A DNA stretch of 64,000 bases from a bacterium (GCA_905221375.1 CAJNCY010000006.1:1-64000); one strand, 5' to 3'; numbered from the stretch's first letter, positions 27,756-38,762 are shown. The notes: generated by a model not told the origin, from the sequence alone. A program made the numbers and translations.

Positions 27756-30047
27756 TTAGATTTTTTTCTCAATTGGGGCCACACTGGCTAAAAGTTTTTT
27801 CAAACCAACTTCTGGAAAATTGATTTTTAATTCCTGCGTAGCACCGCTACCTGAAACTTCCAGAACAGTTCCCTCTCCCCATTTCTTGTGGAGGGCAATG
27901 TCACCAATGGACCAATTTGTCTCGTTAGACGCTGATTTTGCACCGGCTGAAAATTGACCAAACGGAAGACCATTTGACTGGATAGTTTTTGGGGCCGCAC
28001 TGCGTTTACGGTCTTGAAGAGCCTGAGCAAGACTCATACCTTGACCGAAGGCAAGACCACCACTGCTATAAGATGCCTTAAAGCTTGTATTTGCTGGACG
28101 GGCCAATCCTTGATACTCAAGCAAGTCTGAACTGATTTCATTAATAAAACGAGTTGGACGGTTGTAGTTGGTACGACCGAAAAGCAGGCGTGAGTTGGCA
28201 TTAGTCAGATAAAGAATTTTCTCTGCACGCGTAATTCCTACATAGGCCAAACGACGTTCTTCTTCTAATTCATCTTGATCTTCAGCCGCACGGCTAAGTG
28301 GAAAGACATTTTCTTCCATCCCAATCAAAAAGACAACTGGAAACTCGAGACCTTTAGCAGCATGTAGGGTCATCAAGGTCACTTCTGATGTCTCCTGACT
28401 ACCTGAATCTGTGTCGGCAATCAAAGCCAAGTCATTTAAGAAACGACTCAGTTTGTCCAGACCAGTTTCCTCTTCTGCCACATCAGAGGTGTCATCAAAG
28501 TTTTTCGTCACAGAAAGGAACTCTTCGATATTTTCAACCCGAGCCTTGCTTTCCAGAGTTGCTTGGGCATTAAGAATATCGACGTAACCTGTTTTTTCTA
28601 GAACCGACTCAACCAACTCAGTAATGCTTAAGTGATCCAGTTGCTCCCGCAAATCCAGAATCATATTGGCAAAATCCCAGATAGACTGGGCTGCTTTACC
28701 CTTGATACCAGACAACATGATGTTAGCTGAAGCATCTAGCATAGACATATTTTGCATATTCGCAAAGTCACGGATTTTCTCAACAGTGCCTGGCCCAATT
28801 CCACGTTTAGGCTCGTTAATAATACGTTCAAAACTGATATTGTCACTCAAATTAGCAATGAGGTTAAGATAAGCAATAATGTCACGAATTTCCTTACGGC
28901 TGTAGAACTTGGTTCCGCCGACCATTGTATAAGGAATATTGGACTTGAGCAGGGCTTCCTCAATAGTACGAGACTGGGCGTTAGTACGATAGAGAACTGC
29001 AAAATCCTTGTGAAGGAAGTTTTGACTGCGACTAAGTTCATCGATAGTTCTGGCTACAAATACAGCCTCGTCCAGCTCATCATCGGCACGATAGTATACG
29101 ATTTGCTCCCCATCAGCATTTTGAGTCCAGAGATTTTTAGGACGGCGGTTTTTATTGTTTTTAATGACCTCGTTAGCCGCTTGGAGAATAGTTTTAGTTG
29201 AACGGTAATTTTCCTCCAACAAGACAACCTTGGCTTGAGGATAATCCTTTTCAAAATCCAAGATATTCTGCATATCAGCACCACGCCAACCGTAGATAGA
29301 TTGGTCCGCATCCCCAACTACACAGATATTTTTAAAGCGCGAAGCCAAGAGTTTGACCAGTTGGTACTGAGCATGGTTGGTATCTTGGTACTCATCAACA
29401 TGGATGTATTGGAATTTTTGCTGGTAGTAGGTCAAAACATCAGGATTCTGATCAAAGAGACGCAGGGTCAGCATAATCAAATCATCAAAGTCAACCGACT
29501 CCGACTGACGAAGCTCTTTTTGATAAGCAGTGTAACACTGGGCCACAATTTGCGTGTACATATCTCCAGCTTGGGCAGCATAGGCAACATCATCAATCAG
29601 ATCATTCTTAGCATTGGAAATGGTCCCCAAAATAGTTCGTTCATTCCATTTTTTAGGATCCAAGTTCAACTGTTTGAGAATGCGTTTCATGAGCGTTCGC
29701 TGTTCACCAGGATCTACAATCGTGAAATTGCGGTTGTAACCAATATGGTCCGCATCCCGACGCAAAATACGAACACACATGGAGTGGAAGGTCGCAATCA
29801 GACAGTCCTGAGTAGCTGGATTGAGGCTATAAGCACGCTCTTTCATCTCACGCGCAGCCTTATTAGTAAAGGTAATGGCCAAGATATTCCAAGGATTGAC
29901 TAGCTTTTCATCAATCAAATAAGCGATACGGTGGGTCAAAACACGAGTCTTTCCAGACCCTGCCCCCGCCATGATCAACAAGGGACCTTCTGTCGTTTGC
30001 ACCGCCTCAGCCTGACGGTCATTCATTCCATTCAATAATGCGTTCAT
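27756..30047 (-). CDS. pcrA: ATP-dependent DNA helicase PcrA/UvrD
   Basis: A 763-residue superfamily 1A 3'-5' helicase acting in nucleotide excision repair, replication restart and removal of RecA filaments. Walker A GAGSGKT (about 29-35), VDEYQDTN motif [15 protein letters not shown] motif [17 protein letters not shown] motif V and a C-terminal tail with a PcrA-type [17 protein letters not shown]udor-like domain. Followed 42 bp on by radC, transcribed in the same direction. Confidence 0.95.
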   Translation of the reverse strand: MNALLNGMNDRQAEAVQTTEGPLLIMAGAGSGKTRVLTHRIAYLIDEKLVNPWNILAITFTNKAAREMKERAYSLNPATQDCLIATFHSMCVRILRRDADHIGYNRNFTIVDPGEQRTLMKRILKQLNLDPKKWNERTILGTISNAKNDLIDDVAYAAQAGDMYTQIVAQCYTAYQKELRQSESVDFDDLIMLTLRLFDQNPDVLTYYQQKFQYIHVDEYQDTNHAQYQLVKLLASRFKNICVVGDADQSIYGWRGADMQNILDFEKDYPQAKVVLLEENYRSTKTILQAANEVIKNNKNRRPKNLWTQNADGEQIVYYRADDELDEAVFVARTIDELSRSQNFLHKDFAVLYRTNAQSRTIEEALLKSNIPYTMVGGTKFYSRKEIRDIIAYLNLIANLSDNISFERIINEPKRGIGPGTVEKIRDFANMQNMSMLDASANIMLSGIKGKAAQSIWDFANMILDLREQLDHLSITELVESVLEKTGYVDILNAQATLESKARVENIEEFLSVTKNFDDTSDVAEEETGLDKLSRFLNDLALIADTDSGSQETSEVTLMTLHAAKGLEFPVVFLIGMEENVFPLSRAAEDQDELEEERRLAYVGITRAEKILYLTNANSRLLFGRTNYNRPTRFINEISSDLLEYQGLARPANTSFKASYSSGGLAFGQGMSLAQALQDRKRSAAPKTIQSNGLPFGQFSAGAKSASNETNWSIGDIALHKKWGEGTVLEVSGSGATQELKINFPEVGLKKLLASVAPIEKKI

Positions 30048-30175
30048 CTTCTCTTCCTTACTCTTGAAGTCAACATTTCTATTATATCAGAAATCAGAGA
30101 AAATATCTTTACCTAGACTGATTGCTTATAGAAAGCAACTCTTTCATCAGCTGAAAACAACTCTTTAAAACTAGA

Positions 30176-30213
30176 TAAGAAAATGAGCTTGGATCGTATT
30201 TCCAAACTCATTT
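30176..30213 (-). terminator. fhs terminator
   Basis: On the minus strand AAATGAGTTTGGA pairs with TCCAAGCTCATTT (30213-30181), followed by TCTTATC. One G-U pair. Confidence 0.8.
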
Positions 30214-30231
30214 AAAGTCAATTGCAATATA

Positions 30232-31902
30232 TTAGAATAATCCTAGGACTGTTCCATCACTTTCAACATCCATGTTGAGGGCTGCTGGTCGTTTTGGAAG
30301 ACCTGGCATAGTCATGACATCACCAGTTAGGGCAACGATAAAGCCTGCCCCTAATTTTGGAACCAATTCACGAATGGTAATTTCAAAGTTTTCAGGTGCT
30401 CCAAGTGCATTCGGATTGTCTGAGAAACTATATTGAGTTTTAGCCATACAGATTGGCAATTTATCCCAACCATTTTGAACGATTTGAGCGATCTGTGTCT
30501 GAGCTTTCTTCTCAAAGTTCACTTTGCTACCGCGATAGATTTCAGTAACAATCTTTTCAATCTTTTCTTGGACAGAAAGGTCATTGTCATACAAACGTTT
30601 ATAGTTAGCTGGGTTTTCAGCGATAGTCTTAACAACTGTTTCGGCAAGTGCTACTCCACCTTCTGCACCATCAGCCCAAACACTAGCCAATTCAACTGGT
30701 ACATCGATTGAGGCACAGAGTTCTTTTAAGGCTGCAATTTCAGCTTCTGTATCAGAAATAAATTCGTTGATAGCTACTACTGCTGGAATACCGAACTTAC
30801 GGATATTTTCAACGTGGCGTTTCAAGTTAGCAAAACCTGCACGAACTGCCTCTACATTTTCTTCAGTCAGAGCGTCTTTAGCCACACCACCATTCATCTT
30901 AAGGGCACGAAGGGTTGCGACAATGACAACTGCATCTGGAGATGTTGGCAAGTTTGGTGTCTTGATATCAAGGAATTTCTCAGCACCAAGGTCTGCACCA
31001 AAACCAGCTTCAGTAACTGTGTAATCAGCCAAGTGAAGGGCTGTAGTCGTTGCCAAGACAGAGTTACATCCGTGAGCGATATTGGCAAATGGACCACCGT
31101 GTACAAAGGCAGGTGTACCGTAAATTGTCTGAACCAGGTTCGGCTTAATCGCATCCTTCAAAATCAATGCTAAAGCACCTTCAACCTGCAAATCACCTAC
31201 AGAAACAGGGGTACGGTCATAGCGATAACCGATAACGATATTCGCCAAACGGCGTTTCAAGTCCTCGATGTCTGTTGCTAAGCAAAGAATTGCCATGATC
31301 TCTGAAGCAACTGTAATATCAAAGCCATCCTCACGTGGAATACCATTTAGAGGGCCACCAAGTCCAACGGTCACATGGCGAAGGGCACGATCATTCAAGT
31401 CCACTACACGTTTCCAGAGGATGCGACGTTGGTCAATTCCCAACTCATTCCCTTGGTGCAAGTGGTTGTCAATCAAGGCAGAAAGCGCATTGTTGGCAGT
31501 CGTAATGGCATGCATGTCCCCCGTAAAGTGGAGGTTGATGTCTTCCATTGGCAGAACTTGGGCATAACCACCACCAGCTGCACCACCCTTAATCCCCATT
31601 ACTGGACCAAGAGATGGTTCGCGGATAGCAATCATCGTTTTCTTGCCAATCTTATTCAAGGCATCCGCAAGACCAATGGTAATGGTTGATTTTCCTTCAC
31701 CTGCAGGTGTTGGGTTGATGGCAGTAACCAAGATTAATTTCCCAACTGGATTGCTCTCAACTGCACGAATTTTATCAAAGCTGAGTTTAGCCTTGTATTT
31801 TCCATACAACTCCAAATCGTCGTAAGAAATACCAAGTTTCTCTACAACATCAACGATTGGCTTCAACTCAATACTCTGTGCGATTTCAATATCTGTTTTC
31901 AT
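30232..31902 (-). CDS. fhs: Formate--tetrahydrofolate ligase
   Basis: A 556-residue homotetrameric ATPase-like enzyme making 10-formyl-THF from formate, THF and ATP, supplying purine and fMet synthesis. The [15 protein letters not shown]-loop (about 65-78), [26 protein letters not shown] segment, and [12 protein letters not shown] near the C-terminus are conserved. Own promoter: extended -10 TGTTATAAT near 31940. GAGGAG precedes the ATG. Often supports growth on formate in streptococci. Confidence 0.96.
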   Translation of the reverse strand: MKTDIEIAQSIELKPIVDVVEKLGISYDDLELYGKYKAKLSFDKIRAVESNPVGKLILVTAINPTPAGEGKSTITIGLADALNKIGKKTMIAIREPSLGPVMGIKGGAAGGGYAQVLPMEDINLHFTGDMHAITTANNALSALIDNHLHQGNELGIDQRRILWKRVVDLNDRALRHVTVGLGGPLNGIPREDGFDITVASEIMAILCLATDIEDLKRRLANIVIGYRYDRTPVSVGDLQVEGALALILKDAIKPNLVQTIYGTPAFVHGGPFANIAHGCNSVLATTTALHLADYTVTEAGFGADLGAEKFLDIKTPNLPTSPDAVVIVATLRALKMNGGVAKDALTEENVEAVRAGFANLKRHVENIRKFGIPAVVAINEFISDTEAEIAALKELCASIDVPVELASVWADGAEGGVALAETVVKTIAENPANYKRLYDNDLSVQEKIEKIVTEIYRGSKVNFEKKAQTQIAQIVQNGWDKLPICMAKTQYSFSDNPNALGAPENFEITIRELVPKLGAGFIVALTGDVMTMPGLPKRPAALNMDVESDGTVLGLF

Positions 31903-32119
31903 TCAAAACTCCTCTAACCTCTTATATGATAATTCATTATAACACAAAACAAGATTTTTAACATCCTTAAATTCTCTAAACGTTCGTAAATATCCATGTT
32001 TTTAAGGTTTTTAGAGTCCTTTCTTAAATTTTATATGGCTTTATAGTTTGAAACTATAGTAAATCTTCGTTTTTATCAAAAATTTATCGCTTTCATTTTA
32101 CTTACCGTTTATTTTTGTG

Positions 32120-32125
32120 TACAAT
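32120..32125 (+). promoter_or_regulatory. coaB -10 element, predicted leaderless mRNA
   Basis: TACAAT at 32120-32125 with TTTACT-like -35 near 32097. The start codon ATG is at 32132, six bases after the -10, so the transcript should begin at or next to the ATG. No ribosome site is visible upstream. A GTG upstream at 32117 lies inside the promoter and cannot be the start. Confidence 0.55.
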
Positions 32126-32131
32126 AGTGCT

Positions 32132-32821
32132 ATGAAAATTTTAGTTACATCGGGCGGTACCAGTGAAGCAATCGATAGCGTCCGCTCTATCACTAACCAT
32201 TCTACAGGTCGCTTGGGGAAAATCATCACAGAGACCTTGCTTGCTGCAGGGCATGAAGTTTGTTTAATTACGACAAAACGGGCTCTGAAGCCAGAAGCTC
32301 ATCCCAACCTAAGCATTCTAGAAATTAACAATACCAACGAGCTCCTACTGGAAATGCAAGAACGTATCAAGGACTATCAAGTCTTGATTCACTCAATGGC
32401 TGTATCTGATTACACTCCTGTTTATATGACAGGGCTGGAGGAAGTTCAGGCTAGTTCCAATCTAGAGGAATTTTTAAACAAGCAAAATCATCAGGCTAAG
32501 ATTTCTTCAACTGACGAGGTTCAGGTTTTGTTCCTGAAAAAAACACCAAAAATCATCTCTTTAGTCAAGGACTGGAATCCTGCTATTCATCTGATTGGCT
32601 TCAAACTGCTGGTTGATGTTACCGAAGATCATCTGGTTGACATTGCCAGAAAAAGTCTTATCAAAAACCAAGCTGACTTAATCATTGCGAATGATCTGAC
32701 TCAAATCTCACCAAACCAGCATCGTGCAATCTTTGTTGAGAAAGATCAGCTTCAAACAGTCAAGACTAAAGAAGAAATTGCAAAACTCCTCCTTGAAAAA
32801 ATTCAAGACTATCATTCTTAG
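32132..32821 (+). CDS. coaB: Phosphopantothenate--cysteine ligase
   Basis: A 229-residue stand-alone CoaB that joins 4'-phosphopantothenate and cysteine (CTP-dependent in most bacteria) in coenzyme A synthesis. In most bacteria it is fused to CoaC as CoaBC; streptococci encode them separately. Motifs: VTSGGTSEAIDSVRSITNHSTG at the start, HSMAVSDYTP and the LIGFKLL segment near residue 150, and an Asn-Asp pair in IIANDLT. Followed 11 bp on by coaC. Confidence 0.93.
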   Translation: MKILVTSGGTSEAIDSVRSITNHSTGRLGKIITETLLAAGHEVCLITTKRALKPEAHPNLSILEINNTNELLLEMQERIKDYQVLIHSMAVSDYTPVYMTGLEEVQASSNLEEFLNKQNHQAKISSTDEVQVLFLKKTPKIISLVKDWNPAIHLIGFKLLVDVTEDHLVDIARKSLIKNQADLIIANDLTQISPNQHRAIFVEKDQLQTVKTKEEIAKLLLEKIQDYHS

Positions 32822-32832
32822 AAAGGAAAGCT

Positions 32833-33384
32833 ATGGCAAACATTCTCTTGGCTGTAACGGGGTCAATCGCCTCTTACAAGTCGGCAGATTTAGTTAGTTC
32901 GCTTAAAAAACAAGGCCATCAAGTCACTGTCTTAATGACCCAGGCTGCTACAGAGTTTATCCAACCTTTGACTCTACAGGTCTTATCACAGAATCCTGTC
33001 CACCTGGATGTCATGAAGGAACCCTATCCAGATCAAGTCAATCATATCGAACTGGGAAAAAAGGCGGATTTATTTATCGTGGCTCCTGCAACTGCTAACA
33101 CTATTGCAAAACTAGCCCACGGATTTGCGGACAACATGGTAACCAGTACAGCTCTAGCCCTGCCAAGTCATATTCCCAAACTCATCGCACCAGCTATGAA
33201 TACAAAGATGTATGACCATCCAGCAACTCAGGCTAATCTGAAAACATTAGAAACCTACGGCTATCAGCTGATTACTCCTAAGGAATCCCTACTAGCTTGT
33301 GGAGACCACGGAAGAGGAGCTTTAGCCGACCTCACAATTATTTTAGAAAGAATAAAGGAAACTCTCGATGAAAAAACGCTCTAA
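32833..33384 (+). CDS. coaC: Phosphopantothenoylcysteine decarboxylase
   Basis: A 183-residue flavoprotein (HFCD family) that decarboxylates 4'-phosphopantothenoylcysteine to 4'-phosphopantetheine. Conserved: LLAVTGSIASYKS at the N-terminus, the VAPATANTIAKLAHG flavin-binding segment, PAMNTKMYDHP, and the ACGDHGRGAL loop with the active-site Cys. It overlaps the next gene by 17 bp, so all three form one operon. Confidence 0.95.
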   Translation: MANILLAVTGSIASYKSADLVSSLKKQGHQVTVLMTQAATEFIQPLTLQVLSQNPVHLDVMKEPYPDQVNHIELGKKADLFIVAPATANTIAKLAHGFADNMVTSTALALPSHIPKLIAPAMNTKMYDHPATQANLKTLETYGYQLITPKESLLACGDHGRGALADLTIILERIKETLDEKTL

Positions 33385-33931
33385 TATTGCGCCTATTGCT
33401 ATCTTTTTTGCAACTATGCTTGTGATTCATTTTCTAAGCTCACTTATCTTTAACCTTTTTCCATTTCCAATCAAACCGACCATTGTTCATATTCCTGTCA
33501 TTATTGCCAGCATTATTTACGGTCCACGCGTTGGGGTTACACTTGGATTTTTGATGGGGCTTCTTAGCTTGACAGTTAATACGATTACAATTTTACCGAC
33601 AAGCTACCTCTTCTCACCATTTGTACCAAACGGAAATATCTACTCAGCTATCATTGCCATTGTCCCACGTATTTTGATTGGTTTAACTCCTTATCTAGTC
33701 TATAAACTGATGAAAAATAAAACTGGTCTGATTCTGGCTGGTGCCCTTGGTTCACTTACCAACACAGTCTTTGTCCTTGGAGGAATTTTCTACCTTTTTG
33801 GAAATGTCTTTGATGGCAATATCCAAAAACTCCTAGCAACTGTTATCTCAACAAATTCGATTGCCGAATTAGTCATTTCCGCAGTTCTAACCCTAGCTAT
33901 TGTCCCAAGACTACAGACTTTGAAAAAATAA
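33368..33931 (+). CDS. ECF transporter S component next to coaBC (possible pantothenate)
   Basis: A 187-residue membrane protein with about six hydrophobic segments, of the ECF S-component type. It overlaps coaC by 17 bp and shares its operon, so the vitamin is probably pantothenate or a related precursor of coenzyme A; related genes are named panT in some annotations. The binding specificity cannot be read from the sequence. It needs the shared ECF ATPase/T module. Confidence 0.72.
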   Translation: MKKRSNIAPIAIFFATMLVIHFLSSLIFNLFPFPIKPTIVHIPVIIASIIYGPRVGVTLGFLMGLLSLTVNTITILPTSYLFSPFVPNGNIYSAIIAIVPRILIGLTPYLVYKLMKNKTGLILAGALGSLTNTVFVLGGIFYLFGNVFDGNIQKLLATVISTNSIAELVISAVLTLAIVPRLQTLKK

Positions 33932-33935
33932 AAAT

Positions 33936-33971
33936 AATCTCCACTTTCAGGATTGAAGGTGGAGATTTTGT
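33936..33971 (+). terminator. Terminator of the coaBC operon
   Basis: AATCTCCACTTTCA (33936-33949) pairs with TGAAGGTGGAGATT (33954-33967), followed by TTG TTT. Confidence 0.85.
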
Positions 33972-34073
33972 TTGAAGTAGTTTCTTTTTAGTGAACTTTT
34001 TACTAACTTTTAACTAAAAAACGACCTATAAACCCAAGTAAATCCTTGCTTTATTGTCTTGTTTATAGTACTA

Positions 34074-34096
34074 TACTAGTGTATATACAGTTAAAA
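34074..34096 (+). promoter_or_regulatory. NiaR operator upstream of niaX
   Basis: A 23-bp site centred on the perfect palindrome TGTATATACA (34079-34089 region), overlapping -10-like TATACT at 34072-34077 and 12 bp before the niaX start. It fits the streptococcal NiaR operator as I recall it (TACWRGTGTMTWKACA core). NiaR with nicotinate would bind and repress niaX-niaR. Confidence 0.75.
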
Positions 34097-34107
34097 AGGA
34101 GATTCTT

Positions 34108-34635
34108 ATGAACAAACGGAAAAAGACACAATTTATGACAATGACTGCCCTCTTAACGGCTATTGCAATTTTGATTCCAATTGTTATGCCTTTCAAGATC
34201 GTCATTCCACCTGCTTCTTACACTTTGGGGAGCCATATCGCTATTTTTATTGCCATGTTCTTATCGCCCTTGATGGCTGTTTTTGTCATCCTAGCCTCTA
34301 GTTTTGGATTTTTGATGGCTGGCTATCCCATGGTTATCGTTTTTCGAGCTTTTTCCCATATCTTTTTTGGGACTCTAGGAGCTCTTTACCTACAAAAATT
34401 CCCTGAAACCCTTGATAAACCAAAATCTTCCTGGATTTTTAACTTTGTTTTAGCGCTTATCCATGCCCTTGCTGAAGTATTGGCCTGTGTCGTTTTTTAC
34501 GCAACTTCTGGTACCAATGTAGAAAATATGTTTTATGTTCTATTTGTACTAGTTGGATTTGGCACAATTATCCATAGTATGGTAGACTATACATTAGCAC
34601 TAGCTGTCTATAAAGTGCTTCGAAAACGCCGTTAA
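34108..34635 (+). CDS. niaX: Niacin ECF transporter S component NiaX
   Basis: A 175-residue membrane protein with about five to six hydrophobic segments and a basic N-terminus (MNKRKKTQFMTMTALLT), of the ECF S-component family. Its downstream neighbour is niaR and a NiaR-like operator is upstream, so it is identified as NiaX, which imports nicotinic acid or nicotinamide. Streptococci lack de novo NAD synthesis, so this is an important uptake route. Confidence 0.83.
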   Translation: MNKRKKTQFMTMTALLTAIAILIPIVMPFKIVIPPASYTLGSHIAIFIAMFLSPLMAVFVILASSFGFLMAGYPMVIVFRAFSHIFFGTLGALYLQKFPETLDKPKSSWIFNFVLALIHALAEVLACVVFYATSGTNVENMFYVLFVLVGFGTIIHSMVDYTLALAVYKVLRKRR

Positions 34636-34646
34636 AAGGAAAAGCT

Positions 34647-35162
34647 ATGACAAAAGATCGCAAACAAGCTCTGCTCCAACTCTTAAAAGAAGCTCCTAAA
34701 GCCCTTAATGGCCAAAGTTTGGCGGAACATTTTCATGTCACACGTCAGGTCATTGTGCAGGACATTGCAATTTTGAGAGCCGATGGCGCTCCTATCCTAT
34801 CCACCAATCGTGGCTACATCTATAAGCAAATTGAAACCAATCCTTATGTTCACAAACTTTTCAAAGTGAAACATGAAGTTGAAGAAATCGGTCAAGAACT
34901 CCTTGCTATCGTAGATAATGGTGGACGTGTTCAAAACACTTTGATTGACCATCCCGTTTATGGAGAAATCGAAACCTTGCTGAAACTGTCTTGTCGCCGA
35001 GACGTGCAACATTTTCTTGAACAAGTCGAGCATTCTGACTTTAGACCTCTGTCTGAATTGACAGATGGCATCCATTACCACCTAGTCGAAGCTGAAACAC
35101 AACAAGACCTCCGCTATATCGAGGAGGCCTTGGATCAGCTAGGTTATTTAGTAAAGGATTAG
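34647..35162 (+). CDS. niaR: NiaR-type transcriptional repressor (HTH_11 plus 3H domain)
   Basis: A 171-residue niacin-responsive repressor. An HTH_11 domain (residues 1-60, LNGQSLAEHFHVTRQVIVQDIAILR) precedes a 3H domain (about 75-170) with three conserved histidines (e.g. NTLIDHPVYGE and DGIHYHL). 3H domains bind a metal and nicotinate. The operator overlaps the niaX promoter, giving autoregulation of the two-gene unit. The stop overlaps the NUDIX gene's stop by 4 bp. Confidence 0.9.
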   Translation: MTKDRKQALLQLLKEAPKALNGQSLAEHFHVTRQVIVQDIAILRADGAPILSTNRGYIYKQIETNPYVHKLFKVKHEVEEIGQELLAIVDNGGRVQNTLIDHPVYGEIETLLKLSCRRDVQHFLEQVEHSDFRPLSELTDGIHYHLVEAETQQDLRYIEEALDQLGYLVKD

Positions 35163-35626
35163 AAAATTTTCTTTTCCCAATCGTCTTCTGTACGGCGAGG
35201 GTAGAAAAATTCAGATTTGTCCGGAGCTTCCATCATCTCCATCAAAGGTAACATATCATAGGCCAGATCCAAATTTGAAATCTGGTCTTTTTGCACCCAA
35301 GAAACTTCTCCTTCATCTGAAGAGCGAAGGGTACCAGAGAACTCAGTCGCCTTATAGCAAAAAACAATGTAGCGCCCACCAGTATCCAGAGGCCAATTTT
35401 TAATGCCGACCAGTTGAGGATTTTGGATAGTCAACCCTGTTTCTTCATAGATTTCACGAATGACAGACTCTGCGAAAGCTTCGCCATTTTCTACATGGCC
35501 TCCTGGAAAGGCATAACCAGACCAGCGATTGGTTTCAGGAGACCGATACTGCATCACCACGCGCTGGGTTTCGAGGTCTTCAATCAGACAAATGTTTGTT
35601 AAAATTGTTAATTGGGAACGAGACAT
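35159..35626 (-). CDS. NUDIX hydrolase
   Basis: A 155-residue protein with a complete Nudix box GHVENGEAFAESVIREIYEETGL (residues about 42-64, including the REIYEETG core). Family members hydrolyse nucleoside diphosphates linked to another moiety, including oxidised dNTPs (MutT type), but substrate is not predictable. It is convergent with niaR, overlapping its stop by 4 bp. Confidence 0.88.
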   Translation of the reverse strand: MSRSQLTILTNICLIEDLETQRVVMQYRSPETNRWSGYAFPGGHVENGEAFAESVIREIYEETGLTIQNPQLVGIKNWPLDTGGRYIVFCYKATEFSGTLRSSDEGEVSWVQKDQISNLDLAYDMLPLMEMMEAPDKSEFFYPRRTEDDWEKKIF

Positions 35627-35637
35627 ATTTTCTCCTT

Positions 35638-36666
35638 CTATGATTTGGTTAATACTTTTGTCATATTTAAAATTATATCTATTAGACTTTTCCTAATATA
35701 CTCAAAAATAGCTCCTACAAAAAATAATAAAAATGTTACTATAAAAATAATAATAGCAAACATAAATAATTCTTTCCTATCAATTAAGAAATTTATGCTA
35801 GGTAGAATTCTCCTGAAAATAAGAGGATGAACATGAAATAGATAAACCCCCAATGTAAGCGGAGATAAAACTAGAACTATTTTTTCAAGTGAAGGTGGAA
35901 TGTTTTTTATATTTAAGCATAATAAAAATATCAATATTCCTTGAAGAGTCACTGTCGGTGAACTATAACTCCTCCACTGTTCATAATTAAAGAAGTACAA
36001 TACAAAGGTTAGACTTGTTAATAATAATATCCCAAAAATAACTTTCCATGATTGAAAATAACTTTCATACTTAAATTTTCTGATTATAGCACCCACTATA
36101 TAGAGTAATATCATCCATAGAACACTATAACCTCTCCATATTCCTAATGAATCTTGTTTGAAAATTGTAGGAATAATAGAGAAATATATAAATCCTCCTG
36201 TTATTATTGGAAGCAATAATTCTTTCTTCATTGTTAAAATTGCCTGATTTAATAATGGTGCTATTAACATCAAGCCAAAATAACAACTCATATACCAATA
36301 CTGACCATTACTGATTGGGGTTAAGGCATAAAACCATTCAGTTGGAGTTACAGATGATTTTGAAAAAACTGCAAAAGCCAATGTAATTGAGATAGTATAA
36401 AAAATAATTTGTAACCAAAACTTAGACATTTTTTTATAACTAAACTGTGAATATAGACCCACGTAACCACTAATTAAAATAAAAATATTAACAGCTGGAT
36501 AAGAAAAAGCTTCTAAGATATTAGCAAGAAAATAATATATATCTTTTTGATTCTCGACTTTATCTAAGACTCCTCCCATACCTAAAACATGCAAATTACA
36601 AATCATCAACATAGCTATAATTCTACAGCATTCAATCCCTATATATCTTGTTTTATTTGTTACCAT
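35638..36666 (-). CDS. Acyltransferase 3 family membrane protein
   Basis: A 342-residue integral membrane protein with about ten hydrophobic segments and the acyltransferase_3 N-terminal pattern GIECCRIIAMLMICNLHV, with a catalytic His in HVLG. It lacks the C-terminal SGNH domain of OatA. Such proteins O-acetylate or acylate surface glycans. The coding sequence is markedly AT-rich compared with uvrB and the NUDIX gene around it, which suggests horizontal acquisition. The substrate is unknown. Confidence 0.78.
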   Translation of the reverse strand: MVTNKTRYIGIECCRIIAMLMICNLHVLGMGGVLDKVENQKDIYYFLANILEAFSYPAVNIFILISGYVGLYSQFSYKKMSKFWLQIIFYTISITLAFAVFSKSSVTPTEWFYALTPISNGQYWYMSCYFGLMLIAPLLNQAILTMKKELLLPIITGGFIYFSIIPTIFKQDSLGIWRGYSVLWMILLYIVGAIIRKFKYESYFQSWKVIFGILLLTSLTFVLYFFNYEQWRSYSSPTVTLQGILIFLLCLNIKNIPPSLEKIVLVLSPLTLGVYLFHVHPLIFRRILPSINFLIDRKELFMFAIIIFIVTFLLFFVGAIFEYIRKSLIDIILNMTKVLTKS

Positions 36667-36697
36667 ATCTTCCTTATCTATTATCCTATAATGTTTG

Positions 36698-38686
36698 TTA
36701 ATCCAAAGCCTTGACTTCCAACATCATATCACGAATCTGTGCTGCTAGTTCAAAGTCAAGTACTTCGACGGCTTCTTGCATTTGTTTTTCGAGTTTCTTA
36801 ACAAGTTCTTTGCGCTCTTGTTTGTTTAGGCTATTGATATCGACTTCCTTGTCCTCTTCCTTAGCAACTGCCTTGGTTACAGCAATCAGGTCACGGATTT
36901 CTTTCTTGATTGTCTGAGGTACAATACCATGCTCTTCATTATAAGCCATCTGGATTTTCCGACGACGAGCCGTTTCATCAATGGCACGTTGCATAGACTG
37001 GGTAACGGTGTCCGCATACATGATGACATGACCTTCACTGTTACGGGCGGCACGTCCAATGGTCTGGATGAGGCCACGTTCGTTACGAAGGAAACCTTCC
37101 TTGTCAGCATCGAGAATGGCAACCAAGCTTACCTCAGGAACATCAATCCCTTCACGTAGGAGGTTGATTCCGACCAAGACATCAAAGACACCCAAGCGCA
37201 GGTCACGGATAATCTCTGTCCGCTCCAAGGTCTTGATATCCGAGTGCATGTACTTAACCTTAATGCCCATTTCCTTGAAGTAGTCGGTCAAGTCTTCTGC
37301 CATTTTCTTGGTCAAAGTAGTAATAAAGGTTCGTTCATTCTTCTCAACACGGGCATTAATTTCACCTAAGAGGTCATCAATCTGTCCCATAGTCGGACGG
37401 ACTTCCACCTCTGGGTCCAAAAGCCCTGTCGGACGAATGATTTGCTCAATCACTGTCTCGGTCTGTTCATTTTCATAGTCGCCCGGTGTCGCTGAAACGT
37501 AAACAATCTGGTGCACATGGCTTTCAAACTCTTCACGACGGAGAGGACGATTGTCCAAGGCGGAGGGCAAACGGAAACCGTAATTAACCAGCATTTCCTT
37601 ACGCGAACGGTCTCCATTATACATACCTTTTATTTGTCCCATAGTCATGTGACTCTCGTCAATCATAATCAAGAAATCATCTGGGAAGAAGTCGAGAAGC
37701 GTGTAAGGAGGCTCACCCTCACTCCGTCCATCCATGTGACGTGAATAGTTTTCAACTCCATTTGTATAACCCATCTCACGCAACATTTCGATATCATACT
37801 CTGTCCGCTGTTTCAAACGTTGGGCTTCAAGCAATTTACCTTCCTTCTCAAAGATAGCTAGTTGCTCTTCTAATTCTGCTTGAATCTTGGCAATGGCAAC
37901 TTCCATGTGGTCGTCATTGGTCACAAAGTGAGTCGCAGGGAAAATCGCCAAATGATCCACTTCTCCCAAGACCTGACCTGTCAAAGCTTCAACCTCACGA
38001 ATACGGTCAATTTCGTCTCCAAAAAATTCTACTCGAAAGGCGTGTTCATCACGGGAGGCAGGGAAAATCTCCACTACATCCCCACGAACGCGAAATCTTC
38101 CCCGTTGGAAATCAATATCATTTCGCTCAAACTGAATATCGACCAAGTCATTCAAAAGTTTATCACGAGAAATTTCAAGACCTGGACGGAGACTCACGAC
38201 ACTATCAGCGTATTCCTTGGGCGAACCCAAACCATAGATACAAGAGACTGAGGCCACGACAATAACATCATTACGCTCCAGAAGGGCCGAAGTCGCTGAG
38301 TGGCGGAGCTTGTCAATCTCGTCATTGACAGAACTATCCTTTTCAATATAGGTATCACTGGAAGGGACATAAGCTTCTGGCTGGTAATAATCATAGTAAG
38401 ACACAAAGTACTCAACTGCATTTTCAGGGAAAAATTCCTTAAACTCCCCATAGAGCTGGCCTGCTAGAGTTTTATTGTGGGCAATAACCAGAGTTGGTTT
38501 ATTGACTTTGGAAATGACCTGACTCATGGTATAGGTCTTCCCTGTTCCGGTCGCCCCCATCAGAATCTGTGCTTTTTCTCCCCCCTCGATATTATCAACC
38601 AACTGTTCGATAGCTTGGGGTTGGTCTCCTGATGGTTGATATTTTGATACTAGTTTAAATTGATTATCTGTAATGCGGTTAATCAT
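36698..38686 (-). CDS. uvrB: Excinuclease ABC subunit B
   Basis: A 662-residue DNA-damage recognition helicase of nucleotide excision repair. Walker [11 protein letters not shown] (about 44-53), the beta-hairpin segment [16 protein letters not shown], motif [31 protein letters not shown] and QTIGRAARN, and a C-terminal UVR motif ([22 protein letters not shown]). Complete, normal length. Confidence 0.97.
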   Translation of the reverse strand: MINRITDNQFKLVSKYQPSGDQPQAIEQLVDNIEGGEKAQILMGATGTGKTYTMSQVISKVNKPTLVIAHNKTLAGQLYGEFKEFFPENAVEYFVSYYDYYQPEAYVPSSDTYIEKDSSVNDEIDKLRHSATSALLERNDVIVVASVSCIYGLGSPKEYADSVVSLRPGLEISRDKLLNDLVDIQFERNDIDFQRGRFRVRGDVVEIFPASRDEHAFRVEFFGDEIDRIREVEALTGQVLGEVDHLAIFPATHFVTNDDHMEVAIAKIQAELEEQLAIFEKEGKLLEAQRLKQRTEYDIEMLREMGYTNGVENYSRHMDGRSEGEPPYTLLDFFPDDFLIMIDESHMTMGQIKGMYNGDRSRKEMLVNYGFRLPSALDNRPLRREEFESHVHQIVYVSATPGDYENEQTETVIEQIIRPTGLLDPEVEVRPTMGQIDDLLGEINARVEKNERTFITTLTKKMAEDLTDYFKEMGIKVKYMHSDIKTLERTEIIRDLRLGVFDVLVGINLLREGIDVPEVSLVAILDADKEGFLRNERGLIQTIGRAARNSEGHVIMYADTVTQSMQRAIDETARRRKIQMAYNEEHGIVPQTIKKEIRDLIAVTKAVAKEEDKEVDINSLNKQERKELVKKLEKQMQEAVEVLDFELAAQIRDMMLEVKALD

Positions 38687-38762
38687 AAGAATCCTCTCTC
38701 GATGTGCTATTCCTATTTTAGCATACTTGTATCATTTTAACGAAGAAAAGGACGGACCGAAG

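Noticed and set aside
28752..29903. Long plus-strand open frames inside pcrA
   Set aside because: They lie opposite a complete, well-conserved helicase gene and have no recognisable domains; they are antisense shadows.
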